64,000 nucleotides of DNA. Source: Collimonas sp. PA-H2. Lineage in GTDB: Bacteria; Pseudomonadota; Gammaproteobacteria; Burkholderiales; Burkholderiaceae_D. The stretch lies in NCBI RefSeq assembly GCF_002564105.1, contig NZ_PDBX01000001.1, positions 4,216,001 to 4,280,000 on the forward strand, read 5' to 3'. Shown piece after piece: positions 35,523 through 43,903 of this stretch. Position 1 is the first letter of the stretch. The number at the start of each line of letters is the position of its first letter. The notes beneath the pieces are model-generated. The model made no database searches and was not told where the DNA came from. It saw only the letters and a list, made by a program, of their open reading frames with translations. The position numbers and the translations under genes are program-made.

Positions 35523-38500
35523 TTAGGACTGCGAGCGCTGGGTTTCGATCTGCACCAGCGGTTCGCTGACCTGGACCGGCGCCGGCTTGCGTTCACGCGG
35601 GACGCGTGGCGCGGCGACGATGCCGGCAGTGGCTTCCTGGGCAGCACGCAGCTTGCTCGGGTCGGTCGCTGCCAGTGTCAGGCCTGCCGCCGCCAGAACG
35701 GTTTGCAGATCTTCCACCTTAGGCGAGGCGCTCGATACAGCGACCTTGACTTCAGCCGGTGCTGCTTCTACCGGCGCTGGCGCAACTGCTGCCGGCGCTG
35801 GTGCAAGCACCACTGGCGCCGGCTCAACGACGACCGGGGCCGGCGCTTCTACCTGTGCCGCGACGTGTTCAACCGCGGCTGGCGCCGCAATTGTCGTTAT
35901 CAGTGGTTCGACCACCGGATCAGCTACTACTGGCGCTGCCACGACTGCTTCAGGCTCTGCGACCGTTGGCGCTGGTGCAACTGGAATCCACACTGGCGCG
36001 GACGCCGGTGCTTCTTCGATTGCTGCTGCCGGGGCGATTTCCGTCACCGCGGCAACTTCCTGCGGTACCAGCGGCGCGGCGATCGCATTCGACAGTGCTG
36101 TCGGTGCAAACGTCTCCGGCTGGGCCGGAGCTGTAACTTCTTGCGTGACAGGCGGCGCGGAGGAAGCCATCATCGGCACATCGTTGCTGACCAGACTGAC
36201 TGGCGCTGCATGAGCTGGAGCAGCGACTGGCTGCTCGGCTTCATGGACGACAGCAGGAGCGGCGGCTGGGCTTGCATCGGCTGGCGCTGCAACGACTTCA
36301 GCTGCATCGTTTTCGCCGGCTTCCATGTCGTCGCTACCTTCGCTGCTGCCTTCAGTAGCATCAGTAGCATCACGGTCACGACGATTACGGTTACGGCCAC
36401 CGCGGCGGCGGCGGCGACGTGGTTCTTCGTCTCCTTCTGCCTTGGTTTCGACGCGGCCGCTATCGAGTTGGACTGCGTCGCCTGTTTCGGCAACGGCGGC
36501 CACGGCCAAACCGGCGCCGGCGGCAGCAATTACGCCACCCTTGAGCAAGGTTTCATCGACTTTGACTTCGCTCAGGTTTTCCTTGCGCTCTTCGCGTGGC
36601 GGACGCGGTGGGCGTTCGCTGCGCTCGCGCTTGCCTTCGCGGCCTTCGGTGCTGCGGGTGTCGGCTTTGCTTTCATTTGCTTCGCGCTGTTCCCGCGGCT
36701 CTCTCGGCTCGCGTGGAGGACGTGGCGGACGGGCTTGCTGGGTCTTGGCTTCAGCAGTCTCGGTCACTGCCGGCTTCTTGGCGCTGTCTTCACGCGCTTC
36801 GCTACCGTCGCGGTTGCGGCCGCCACGGTTGCGGCCGCGCTGGCCACGGTTGTTGCGGTCGCCGCGATCGTTACGGTCACGCTGCTGCGCGCTCTTGGTT
36901 TCGGTCGTTGCGGCAGGCGCAGCAACTGGCGCCGCCGGCTTGCTGAAGAAGAAGCCGAAGATCTTGCCGAGGAAGCCGGTTTCTGCCGGAGCAGCTGCTG
37001 CGACTGGCTGGACTTCCACTGGCTTGCGCTCGACGATAGGGGCCGGCTGGTCTGGCGTGATGCCCTTGACCACGGCTTCCTGACGCGGCTTGCCTTCTTC
37101 TTTCTGGGTTTTGTTGTAACCGATATCGGTATCGGCTTGCTCCGCCATCGCATAGCTGGCCTGGGTTTCTTCCAGGCGCGGATCGTCGTGCTTCAGGCGT
37201 TCCAGCTTGTAATGCGGGGTTTCCAGGTGCTTGTTCGGGATCAGGATGATGCTGACCCGGTGACGCGTTTCGATCTTCAGGATCTCGCCGCGCTTCTCGT
37301 TGAGCAGGAAGGCTGCGACGTCGACTGGCGCCTGGACGTGGATCGCCGCCGAGTTTTCTTTCATCGCTTCTTCCTGGATGATGCGCAGGACTTGCAAAGC
37401 GGACGATTCGGTATCGCGGATGTGGCCGGTGCCGTTGCAGCGCGGGCAAGTTACGTGGCTGCCTTCCGACAGCGACGGACGCAGGCGCTGGCGCGACAGT
37501 TCCATCAGGCCGAAGCGCGAGATCTTGCCCATCTGGACGCGCGCGCGGTCATAGCGCAGGGCGTCTTTCAGGCGGGTTTCGACTTCGCGCTGGTTTTTCG
37601 AATTCTCCATGTCAATGAAGTCGATCACGATCAGGCCGCCGAGGTCGCGCAGACGCAATTGGCGCGCAACTTCTTCCGCTGCTTCACAATTGGTGTTGAA
37701 GGCGGTGGTCTCGATGTCGCCGCCGCGGGTTGCGCGAGCGGAGTTGACGTCGACAGAAACCAGGGCTTCGGTATGGTCGATCACGATGGCGCCGCCGGAT
37801 GGCAGCGGTACGGTGCGCGAGTACGCGGTTTCGATCTGGTGTTCGATCTGGAAGCGGGAGAACAGCGGCACGTCGTCGCGGTAGCGCTTAACGCGGTGCA
37901 CCATGTCGGGCATGACGTGGGCCATGAACTGCTGGGCCTGGTCGTGGATTTCGTCGGTGTCGATCAGGATTTCGCCGATATCCGGCTGGAAGTAATCGCG
38001 GATCGCGCGGATCACCAGCGACGATTCCTGATAAATCAGGAAAGCGCCCTTGCCCTGAGTGCCGGCGCCTTCGATAGCACGCCAGAGTTGCATCAGGTAG
38101 TTCAAGTCCCATTGCAATTCATCAACATTGCGGCCGATGCCGGCAGTGCGGGCGATCACTGACATGCCGCTAGGCAGGTCCAGCTGATCCATGGTTTCGC
38201 GCAGTTCCTGGCGATCTTCACCTTCGACCCGGCGCGATACGCCGCCGCCGCGCGGATTGTTCGGCATCAGGACCAGGTAGCGGCCGGCCAGCGAGACGAA
38301 GGAGGTCAGGGCCGCGCCTTTGTTGCCGCGCTCTTCCTTTTCGACCTGGACCATGATTTCCTGGCCTTCGCGCAGGGCATCCTTGATCGATGCGGTACGG
38401 ACGTCGACGCCTTCCTTGAAGTAGGTGCGGGCGACTTCCTTGAACGGCAAGAAGCCATGACGCTCTTCACCGTAGTTGACAAAGCAGGCTTCCAGCGACG

Positions 38501-38651
38501 GCTCAATACGGGTAATCACACCTTTGTAGATATTGGACTTGCGTTGTTCGCGTCCGGTGGTTTCGATATCGATGTCGATGAGCTTTTGCCCGTCAACAAT
38601 AGCCACGCGCAGTTCTTCCTGCTGCGTGGCATTAAACAACATGCGTTTCAT
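35523..38651 (-). CDS. rne: Ribonuclease E
   Basis: A 1042-residue RNase E, the core endonuclease of RNA decay and rRNA/tRNA processing. The N-terminal half (~1-510) is catalytic: MKRMLFNATQQEELRVAIVDGQ, an S1 domain (~35-125), the 5' sensor/RNase H-like regions, DNase I-like VVIDHTEALVSVDVNSARATRG-type metal site (~295-318), and the Zn-link CPRCNGTGHIRD (~400). The C-terminal half is disordered: Arg/Asp/Asn-rich RNA-binding segments (e.g. RNDRGDRNNRGQRGRNRGG), a second basic block RRRRRGGRNRNRRDRD, then a long Ala/Pro/Val-rich tail, the usual site for degradosome partners. Start ATG 38651 has a ggag site nine bases upstream. The leader carries hairpins that may mediate autoregulation. Confidence 0.94.
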   Translation of the reverse strand: MKRMLFNATQQEELRVAIVDGQKLIDIDIETTGREQRKSNIYKGVITRIEPSLEACFVNYGEERHGFLPFKEVARTYFKEGVDVRTASIKDALREGQEIMVQVEKEERGNKGAALTSFVSLAGRYLVLMPNNPRGGGVSRRVEGEDRQELRETMDQLDLPSGMSVIARTAGIGRNVDELQWDLNYLMQLWRAIEGAGTQGKGAFLIYQESSLVIRAIRDYFQPDIGEILIDTDEIHDQAQQFMAHVMPDMVHRVKRYRDDVPLFSRFQIEHQIETAYSRTVPLPSGGAIVIDHTEALVSVDVNSARATRGGDIETTAFNTNCEAAEEVARQLRLRDLGGLIVIDFIDMENSKNQREVETRLKDALRYDRARVQMGKISRFGLMELSRQRLRPSLSEGSHVTCPRCNGTGHIRDTESSALQVLRIIQEEAMKENSAAIHVQAPVDVAAFLLNEKRGEILKIETRHRVSIILIPNKHLETPHYKLERLKHDDPRLEETQASYAMAEQADTDIGYNKTQKEEGKPRQEAVVKGITPDQPAPIVERKPVEVQPVAAAAPAETGFLGKIFGFFFSKPAAPVAAPAATTETKSAQQRDRNDRGDRNNRGQRGRNRGGRNRDGSEAREDSAKKPAVTETAEAKTQQARPPRPPREPREPREQREANESKADTRSTEGREGKRERSERPPRPPREERKENLSEVKVDETLLKGGVIAAAGAGLAVAAVAETGDAVQLDSGRVETKAEGDEEPRRRRRRGGRNRNRRDRDATDATEGSSEGSDDMEAGENDAAEVVAAPADASPAAAPAVVHEAEQPVAAPAHAAPVSLVSNDVPMMASSAPPVTQEVTAPAQPETFAPTALSNAIAAPLVPQEVAAVTEIAPAAAIEEAPASAPVWIPVAPAPTVAEPEAVVAAPVVADPVVEPLITTIAAPAAVEHVAAQVEAPAPVVVEPAPVVLAPAPAAVAPAPVEAAPAEVKVAVSSASPKVEDLQTVLAAAGLTLAATDPSKLRAAQEATAGIVAAPRVPRERKPAPVQVSEPLVQIETQRSQS

Positions 38652-39252
38652 TTTTTCGCTCCGTGACCCTTGGGTCAATTCAATGGCGCTTAATGATGCT
38701 GTTCTTCAGCATTCTGTCAGCGCCAAAAAGTACAGGGATGTACGCGAGAACGCAGTTGTCTGGGGGGGGAGGGTGCCTTGGCGTGCAGCGCCTGATCTAC
38801 ATACGTAGGGCGCAATGCACAGGCGCGGATACAGTGCTGTCGTATTACAGAAGACTACCAGCGTGCACCGGCACAGCATCTTGCAGTTCGCGGATCGCGA
38901 GCATGACGCCAGGCGGTGAGCAGCTTGATAGAGCCAAATGAGGCATTGGTTTCAGTAAAGTTAATCGACTTGTTTATAAGCACTACATCAACCGGCGAGC
39001 TCGTCGCGACTGAATCGCATCGGGCTCGCCGGACTTTATCCTAATCATCCAGACATTCTTGTTCAGCATCCGTGCGCGCTATCCGATGACAACAACGGTG
39101 CGACCTTGACTCGCGCAGGGGTGATGCGTACACATTTCCCATCAAATTTGCAAATTGGCGAGGCTGATGGGGACGCCCCTGTGTAGAATGGTCTTTTTAT
39201 TCTTACACCAGCAACTGTTTCTGAACAGTCGCGCAACAATTATATATTCAAA
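38652..39252. other. Long divergent gap between rne and rluC
   Basis: 601 bases without a convincing gene. It must contain the rne promoter and 5' UTR (minus strand) and the rluC promoter (plus strand). Structures seen: nested hairpins just upstream of rne (38663-38725), gtac-type hairpin (~38731-38743), a perfect ccggcgagc/gctcgccgg stem at 38992-39000/39024-39032, and ggggacgcccc at 39169-39179 just before a tagaat (39184-39189) that may be the rluC -10. Confidence 0.65.
38663..38725 (-). promoter_or_regulatory. Hairpins in the rne 5' leader
   Basis: On the minus strand, tggcgct/agcgcca (38719-38725 with 38684-38690) encloses atgctg/cagcat (38707-38712 with 38696-38701). A smaller tgacc-cttg-ggtca hairpin follows (38663-38676), immediately before the ggag ribosome binding site. 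E. coli rne is autoregulated through hairpins in its 5' UTR (established for E. coli); a similar role here is inference. Confidence 0.5.
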
Positions 39253-40359
39253 ATGAAGGACTTAGCGAGATTTTCTGGAGGGCGAGTCAAGTCTCGCCCG
39301 GAGCCGCGGACGCAAGCCGCGGCCAAGCACAAGGCTGAGCCAAAAGTAGCTGTGGAGCAAGAGGTGAAGCCACCTCCGGCGCCGCTGCAAGTTCAACTGC
39401 TGACCATAGGCGAAGAGGATGCCGGTCAACGGATCGACAATTTTTTGTTGCGTATTTGTAAAGGTGTGCCCAAAAGCCATATTTATCGTGTGCTGCGTTC
39501 GGGCGAGGTCAGGGTCAATAAAGGCCGCATCGACCAGACCTACCGTTTGCTGGAAGGCGACGTGATCCGGGTGCCGCCGATTCGTATTGCTGAAAAACAA
39601 GAGCAGGTCGTGCCAGGCGCGGAATTCAAGATATTGCTTGAAGATAATCATATGCTGGTGATCGACAAGCCGGCAGGGGTCGCCGTGCATGGCGGCTCCG
39701 GCGTCAGCTATGGCGTCATCGAACAACTGCGGGCGGCGCGTCCGGACGCCAAGTTCCTGGAACTGGTGCACAGGCTGGATCGCGATACCTCCGGGATTTT
39801 GTTGTTGGCAAAAAAACGCTCGGCGCTGACCAATCTGCACGAACAGATGCGCGACGGCGATACCGACAAGCGATACCTGGTATTGGTGCACGGCGATTGG
39901 CAAAACGAGCGCCAGCATATTAAATTGGCCCTGCACAAATATACGGCGGCCGATGGCGAACGCCGGGTGCGGGTGCAGGCCGACGGCCAGGCTTCGCACA
40001 CCATCTTCAACCTGATTCGGCGCTACGGCGACTATGCCTTGCTGGAAGCGGAATTGAAGACCGGGCGCACGCACCAGATCAGGGTCCATCTGTCCTCCAG
40101 CGGCTTTGCCATCGCCGGCGACGACAAGTATGGCGATTTTGCGTTGAACCGCGCCTTGCAGAAGGCGGATGGCCAGCGCATCGCCCTGAAGCGGATGTTT
40201 TTGCATGCCTATCAGATTACCTTTGCCCATCCTGAGACCGGTAAGCCGGTGACCTTGAAGGCGCCGCTGCCGCCGGAATGTGAGAAATTCCTGAAAAGTT
40301 TACCTCAGGAAAATAAATCGGATGTTGCTCCGGCACCATCACGTACCACGGGCGATTAG
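39253..40359 (+). CDS. rluC: 23S rRNA pseudouridine synthase RluC family
   Basis: A 368-residue RluA-family pseudouridine synthase. An S4 RNA-binding domain (~57-110, AGQRIDNFLLRICKGVPKSHIYRVLRSG) precedes the catalytic domain, whose signature HRLDRDTSGILLLAKK includes the catalytic Asp at ~176. The C-terminal GRTHQIRVHLSSSGFAIAGDDKYGD is also typical. RluC modifies 23S rRNA positions 955, 2504 and 2580 in E. coli; the rne-rluC divergent neighbourhood is conserved between E. coli and this genome. The first ~40 residues are a basic, low-complexity extension. No Shine-Dalgarno sequence is evident before the ATG. Confidence 0.92.
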   Translation: MKDLARFSGGRVKSRPEPRTQAAAKHKAEPKVAVEQEVKPPPAPLQVQLLTIGEEDAGQRIDNFLLRICKGVPKSHIYRVLRSGEVRVNKGRIDQTYRLLEGDVIRVPPIRIAEKQEQVVPGAEFKILLEDNHMLVIDKPAGVAVHGGSGVSYGVIEQLRAARPDAKFLELVHRLDRDTSGILLLAKKRSALTNLHEQMRDGDTDKRYLVLVHGDWQNERQHIKLALHKYTAADGERRVRVQADGQASHTIFNLIRRYGDYALLEAELKTGRTHQIRVHLSSSGFAIAGDDKYGDFALNRALQKADGQRIALKRMFLHAYQITFAHPETGKPVTLKAPLPPECEKFLKSLPQENKSDVAPAPSRTTGD

Positions 40360-40480
40360 AATATCAGTTAGTATTTATCTATCTATTGGTTTGCCGATCG
40401 CCGATTGCGTGTTTTTGTGTACTTCTTTGGCCGGCAGGCAAAACCCAACAACAGGAGCTGGCAAGCAATTGCCGGGCAAT

Positions 40481-41140
40481 ATGGCAAGAAAGAATTTTGA
40501 CTTAATCGTATTTGATTGGGATGGCACCTTGATGGACAGTACCGCCATCATCGTGAAGTGTATCCAGGCCGCGGCCAGGGACCTGGGCTTGCCGATTCCG
40601 GACAACAAGGCGGCCTCGCATGTGATCGGGCTGGGCCTGGGCGAAGCAATGCAGGTAGCGATGCCGGGCCTTGACGCCAGCCAGTATCCGCGCGTGGTGG
40701 AGCGCTATCGTTATCATTATCTGGCGCAGGACCAGGACCTGACCCTGTTCGACGGCGTTCGCGAAATGCTGGCCGATCTGTCGCAGCAAGGTTATTTCCT
40801 GGCGATCGCCACTGGCAAGAGCCGGGTCGGGCTGAACCGCGCCTTGCACGAAACCAAGCTGCTGTCAGTGTTCGACGCCACTCGCTGCGCTGACGAAACC
40901 TTCTCCAAGCCGCATCCCGCCATGCTGCAGGAACTGACGCGCGAGCTGGGCCAGGATCTGAAGCGGACGGTGATGATCGGCGACACCACACATGATCTGC
41001 AGATGGCGATCAATGCCGGCGCCGCCGGTATCGCGGTACAGTACGGCGCCCATCCGGCGCATGAACTGAATGCGCTGAAGCCGCTGTTCAGCGCGACGTC
41101 GACGCCGCAGCTGCACGACTGGCTGATTAATAACGCCTGA
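40481..41140 (+). CDS. HAD-family hydrolase (Gph/PGP-like)
   Basis: A 219-residue HAD phosphatase. Motif I is FDWDGTLMDSTA (~9-20, nucleophile Asp), the cap domain follows, motif II is IATGKSRVG (~108-116), motif III includes the Lys of SKPHPAMLQELT (~146-157), and motif IV is MIGDTTHDLQMAINAG (~169-184). The closest characterised group is phosphoglycolate/pyrophosphate-type phosphatases. Often encoded next to rluC in gammaproteobacteria and betaproteobacteria, as here. Start ATG 40481 is used; a TTG at 40469 is better spaced from an aggag site and could be the true start. Confidence 0.87.
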   Translation: MARKNFDLIVFDWDGTLMDSTAIIVKCIQAAARDLGLPIPDNKAASHVIGLGLGEAMQVAMPGLDASQYPRVVERYRYHYLAQDQDLTLFDGVREMLADLSQQGYFLAIATGKSRVGLNRALHETKLLSVFDATRCADETFSKPHPAMLQELTRELGQDLKRTVMIGDTTHDLQMAINAGAAGIAVQYGAHPAHELNALKPLFSATSTPQLHDWLINNA

Positions 41141-41180
41141 ATTTAAAACTGATGCAGGTTGCCAACGAGAGTGCCAAGCG

Positions 41181-41567
41181 ATGTCTGAACAAGCCGTAAA
41201 TAGTCTGCGCATTCCCATCTGCGCTTCTGCCGCCCTGGCGGAGCGCGGCAAGGGGGTGCGTTTTCCGGTGACGGCATGGGGCGACGATGCGGTGGCGTTT
41301 GCCATCCGCTATGACAATGTTGTACATGCCTACCTGAACCGTTGCGCTCACGTGGCGATGGAACTGGACTGGAACGAAGGCGACTTCTTCGAATCCAGCG
41401 GCCTGTACCTGATGTGCGCCACCCACGGCGCAGTGTATGAGCCGGAAACCGGACGCTGCGCCGGCGGTCCATGCCGCGGCGGCCGCCTGCACAAGATTTT
41501 AGTTGAAGAAAGTAATGATCAGGTGTTCTGGATCCCTGATGAATATGTGCGGCCGGCGCTAGCCTGA
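41181..41567 (+). CDS. Rieske [2Fe-2S] domain protein
   Basis: A 128-residue single-domain Rieske protein. The two cluster motifs are CAH (Cys55, His57) and CATH (Cys79, His82); two further Cys lie downstream in GRCAGGPCRGG. No membrane anchor, so it is cytoplasmic and ferredoxin-like, probably carrying electrons to an unknown partner. It lies between a HAD phosphatase and an S49 peptidase gene, all on the plus strand with ~40-60 base gaps, a conserved run after rluC in these bacteria. Confidence 0.88.
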   Translation: MSEQAVNSLRIPICASAALAERGKGVRFPVTAWGDDAVAFAIRYDNVVHAYLNRCAHVAMELDWNEGDFFESSGLYLMCATHGAVYEPETGRCAGGPCRGGRLHKILVEESNDQVFWIPDEYVRPALA

Positions 41568-41626
41568 TCTGGCCTGGCGACCTGTGCATATTGAACGATC
41601 CCTGATAATCGACGTGAGTGAGCACC

Positions 41627-42610
41627 ATGAGCAATAACGAATTTGATAATGTGGATACTGCGCTGCCGGCAAAAAAAGAAGGCTGGGAACGCGAACTGCT
41701 GGAAAAGCTGGCGTTTGCCTCGCTGCGCGAGCAGCGCGCCCGCCGCCGCTGGGGCATCTTCTTCAAGCTGGCGGTCCTCGGCGTGGTCGGTTTTGCCTTT
41801 TGGCTGGGGCTGAATTACGAAGGCTCGGATACGCAAACCGTCGGCGCCCATACCGCGCTGGTGAAGATCAACGGCGCCATCGAATCGGAAGGCAACGGCT
41901 CCGCCGGCGTGGTGGTGCCGGCGCTCGACAATGCTTTCGCCGCCGATGATTCGGTCGGCGTGATCTTGCGCATCAACAGCCCTGGCGGCAGCCCGGTGCA
42001 GGCCGGCATCATCAATGATGAAATCATCCGCTTGCGCAAGGAATATCCGAACAAGCCTTTGTATGTGGTGGTCGATGAGATGTGCGCTTCCGGCGGCTAC
42101 TACATCGCTGCCGCGGCCGACAAGATCTATGTCAACAAGGCCAGCATCGTCGGCTCTATCGGCGTGCTGATGGATGGCTTCGGCTTCACCGGCCTGATGG
42201 ACAAGGTCGGCGTCGAGCGGCGCCTGCTGACTGCAGGCGAGAACAAGGGCTTCCTCGATCCGTTCAGCCCGATGAGCACGACGCAAAAAGGTTATGCGCA
42301 AACCATGCTAGCGGAGATTCATCAGCAGTTCATCGACGTTGTCCGCAAGGGCCGCGGCGCGCGTCTGAAGGAAACGCCGGAAACCTTCTCCGGCCTGTTC
42401 TGGAGCGGCTCCAAGGCAATCGACATGGGCCTGGCAGACGGTTACGGCACGGTCGACAGCGTGGCGCGCGATGTCTTGAAGCAGGAAGATATTGTCGATT
42501 ACACCAAGAGCGAAGGTTTGCCTGAACGTGTGCTGAAAAAATTTGGCGTGGCGATGGGCGCCGGCGTGGTGCAATCGCTGGCGAACCAAGTGCGGCCTAG
42601 CCTGCGTTGA
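41627..42610 (+). CDS. S49 family signal peptide peptidase (SppA-like)
   Basis: A 327-residue inner membrane peptidase. A single transmembrane helix (~44-61, FFKLAVLGVVGFAFWLGL) is followed by the S49 domain. VGVILRINSPGGSPVQAG is the conserved oxyanion region, MCASGGYYIAAAADKIYVN holds the catalytic Ser (in CASGGY), and the Lys lies in the later LLTAGENKGFLDPFSPM region. This short form, like bacterial SppA2/SohB-type proteins, digests signal peptides or membrane-protein remnants. I start at ATG 41627; a GTG three codons earlier is also possible. A strong terminator follows. Confidence 0.87.
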   Translation: MSNNEFDNVDTALPAKKEGWERELLEKLAFASLREQRARRRWGIFFKLAVLGVVGFAFWLGLNYEGSDTQTVGAHTALVKINGAIESEGNGSAGVVVPALDNAFAADDSVGVILRINSPGGSPVQAGIINDEIIRLRKEYPNKPLYVVVDEMCASGGYYIAAAADKIYVNKASIVGSIGVLMDGFGFTGLMDKVGVERRLLTAGENKGFLDPFSPMSTTQKGYAQTMLAEIHQQFIDVVRKGRGARLKETPETFSGLFWSGSKAIDMGLADGYGTVDSVARDVLKQEDIVDYTKSEGLPERVLKKFGVAMGAGVVQSLANQVRPSLR

Positions 42611-42666
42611 GTTTTCTGCAATGATTTTTTCGCATTGAATTTTCGCGTTGGATTTTATTTAACGAG

Positions 42667-42698
42667 CCCGCTCGCGAGAAATCGCCGGCGGGTTTTTT
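42667..42698 (+). terminator. Intrinsic terminator after the S49 peptidase gene
   Basis: cccgc (42667-42671) pairs with gcggg (42688-42692), with an inner gcga-gaaa-tcgc stem-loop, followed by six T (42693-42698). Strong plus-strand terminator. Confidence 0.88.
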
Positions 42699-42728
42699 AT
42701 AAAACAACGAATGTTGAAAGCGTTATAA

Positions 42729-42745
42729 GGTAATACCGTATTACC
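42729..42745. promoter_or_regulatory. 17-bp palindrome upstream of a putative promoter
   Basis: ggtaata-ccg-tattacc, a perfect 7-bp inverted repeat with a three-base centre, placed just upstream of the -35 of the promoter at 42756. It looks like a transcription-factor operator, identity unknown. Confidence 0.45.
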
Positions 42746-42755
42746 GTAATTCGCC

Positions 42756-42783
42756 TTGTATCTTCGCGATCCTGGCGTATATT
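42756..42783 (+). promoter_or_regulatory. Putative sigma-70 promoter in gene-free region
   Basis: TTGTAT (42756-42761), 16-base spacer, TATATT (42778-42783). Predicted transcription start near 42790. Nothing protein-coding follows for 340 bases on this strand. Confidence 0.45.
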
Positions 42784-42789
42784 AAAGGG

Positions 42790-43034
42790 ACCAAAGGAAT
42801 AGCGAACGGAGGAGGCGATTATAGAAATAGCAAACTCGTTGGCCACCCAGTTGCAATTGCTTCGGTAGCAAAAAATCATTCCAACGGCAATACAACCCCT
42901 TGCTTTGGAATCGTTATTGACTACTGGACAAACCACCGCATCATTGATGCGGCACCGAGAAGTTTTCGACTTCTCAACCCCTGTCTTTCGAGACTAGCAA
43001 AAACGGCGACGGCGCAATACCGTTGCCGTTTTGC
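42790..43034 (+). ncRNA. Candidate structured small RNA (~245 nt)
   Basis: Possible transcript from the promoter at 42756 to the terminator at 43000-43032. Its 3' half is a string of hairpins: ccgcatc/gatgcgg (42936-42952), gagaagt/acttctc (42957-42975), gtct-ttcg-agac (42983-42994, UUCG tetraloop), then the terminator. The linkers are C-rich (caccg, aacccc). The upstream half has a cattcca/tggaatc pairing (~42887-42912). It does not match 6S, SRP, RNase P or tmRNA sequences as I know them. Alternative: the hairpins belong to the 3' UTR of the minus-strand methylase gene, since the terminator works in both directions. Confidence 0.35.
43000..43034. terminator. Bidirectional terminator in the gap before the RsmI-like gene
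   Basis: aaaacggcgacgg (43000-43012) pairs with ccgttgccgtttt (43020-43032), 13 bp with one G-T pair. A/T tracts flank both sides, so it can end the minus-strand methylase transcript as well as any plus-strand RNA. The rest of the 521-base gap (42611-43131) has no gene apart from the candidate RNA. Confidence 0.85.
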
Positions 43035-43131
43035 ATTTGGTGCGCCGTGTTTGCCGCTGAAAAAAAACATTGCCTGAAAAGCTGTACGAAAAGCGCGGAT
43101 AAATTTTCCTGGGCGCTTGTTTAAATAAACA

Positions 43132-43884
43132 TTACTGGGCCAAAAATAAAAACACAGTCGGTTTCTTGTGGAAGTCCGGGTGCTTGCCGGCGGCCAGCGC
43201 GCTCTTCCATTTGGCGGCTGTCTGCGTCTTGATGGTTTCAGTAGGCAGGGTCAGATCGGTGGCGACGCAGATCAGCGTGCCGGCCTGGCAACTGTTGGCC
43301 AGCGCTTCCAGGAAGGCGCCGTTGCGGTAGGGCGTTTCAATGAACAGCTGGGTCTGCTGCTCCTGGCGCGAACGCAGCTCCAGCGCCTTGATGCGCTTGC
43401 CGCGCTGCTCGGCATCGGTCGGCAGGTAGCCGTTGAAGGCAAAGCTCTGGCCGTTGAGGCCGCTGCCCATGACCGCCAGCAGCAAGGATGAAGGCCCCAC
43501 CAGCGGCCGCACCTGAATGTTGTGCGCATGCGCCAGCCGCACCAGGTTGGCGCCGGGATCCGCTACCGCCGGCACGCCGGCTTCCGAGATCAAGCCGGCG
43601 TCCTGGCCCGCCAGGATAGGCGCCAGCAAGGCCGGCAAGGCGGCGCTGGCGGTATTCACGTTGAGTTCGGCGATCTGGATTTCCTGCAGCGGCTTGACCA
43701 ATGGTTGGACGGCATCGACCAGCTTCAGGAACGCGCGCGTGGTCTTTGCGTTTTCAGCGATGAAATAATCGAGCCTGGCGGTCAGCGCCTGGACTTCGGT
43801 CGGAATGACAGCGGCCAGTTGTTGTGCCGGAGCGGCATCGCTTTGGCCGAGGGTGTTGGGAATCAAGTACAGAATGCCTGGCAT
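43132..43884 (-). CDS. SAM-dependent methyltransferase, RsmI-like (tetrapyrrole methylase fold)
   Basis: A 250-residue protein of the SAM tetrapyrrole-methylase fold. LYLIPNTLGQSD near the start, LISEAGVPAVADPGANLVRLAHAHNIQV (~98-125) and VGPSSLLLAVMGSGLNGQSFAFNGYLP (~128-154) are the fold's recognisable blocks and resemble RsmI, the 16S rRNA C1402 2'-O-methyltransferase. It departs from RsmI at the start (IPNTLG instead of the usual ATPIGN) and lacks its C-terminal region, so it is likely a paralog with another target. The gene lies next to maf on the minus strand, separated by a palindromic repeat. Confidence 0.8.
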   Translation of the reverse strand: MPGILYLIPNTLGQSDAAPAQQLAAVIPTEVQALTARLDYFIAENAKTTRAFLKLVDAVQPLVKPLQEIQIAELNVNTASAALPALLAPILAGQDAGLISEAGVPAVADPGANLVRLAHAHNIQVRPLVGPSSLLLAVMGSGLNGQSFAFNGYLPTDAEQRGKRIKALELRSRQEQQTQLFIETPYRNGAFLEALANSCQAGTLICVATDLTLPTETIKTQTAAKWKSALAAGKHPDFHKKPTVFLFLAQ

Positions 43885-43903
43885 GTTGGGTTCTAGTTAG
43901 TTG

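Noticed and set aside
35478..38162. 894-residue plus-strand open frame opposite rne
   Set aside because: It is antisense to RNase E, whose domains are clear. The frame is low-complexity and Cys/Trp/Arg-rich, as expected for the complement of a GC-rich gene.
42697..42936. 79-codon minus-strand frame in the sRNA candidate region
   Set aside because: No ribosome binding site, no hydrophobic or domain pattern. The region is better explained by palindrome, promoter and hairpins.
42790..43034. Identity as 6S RNA, SRP RNA, RNase P RNA or tmRNA
   Set aside because: None of the conserved core sequences that I know of these RNAs could be found. It remains only a candidate of unknown type.
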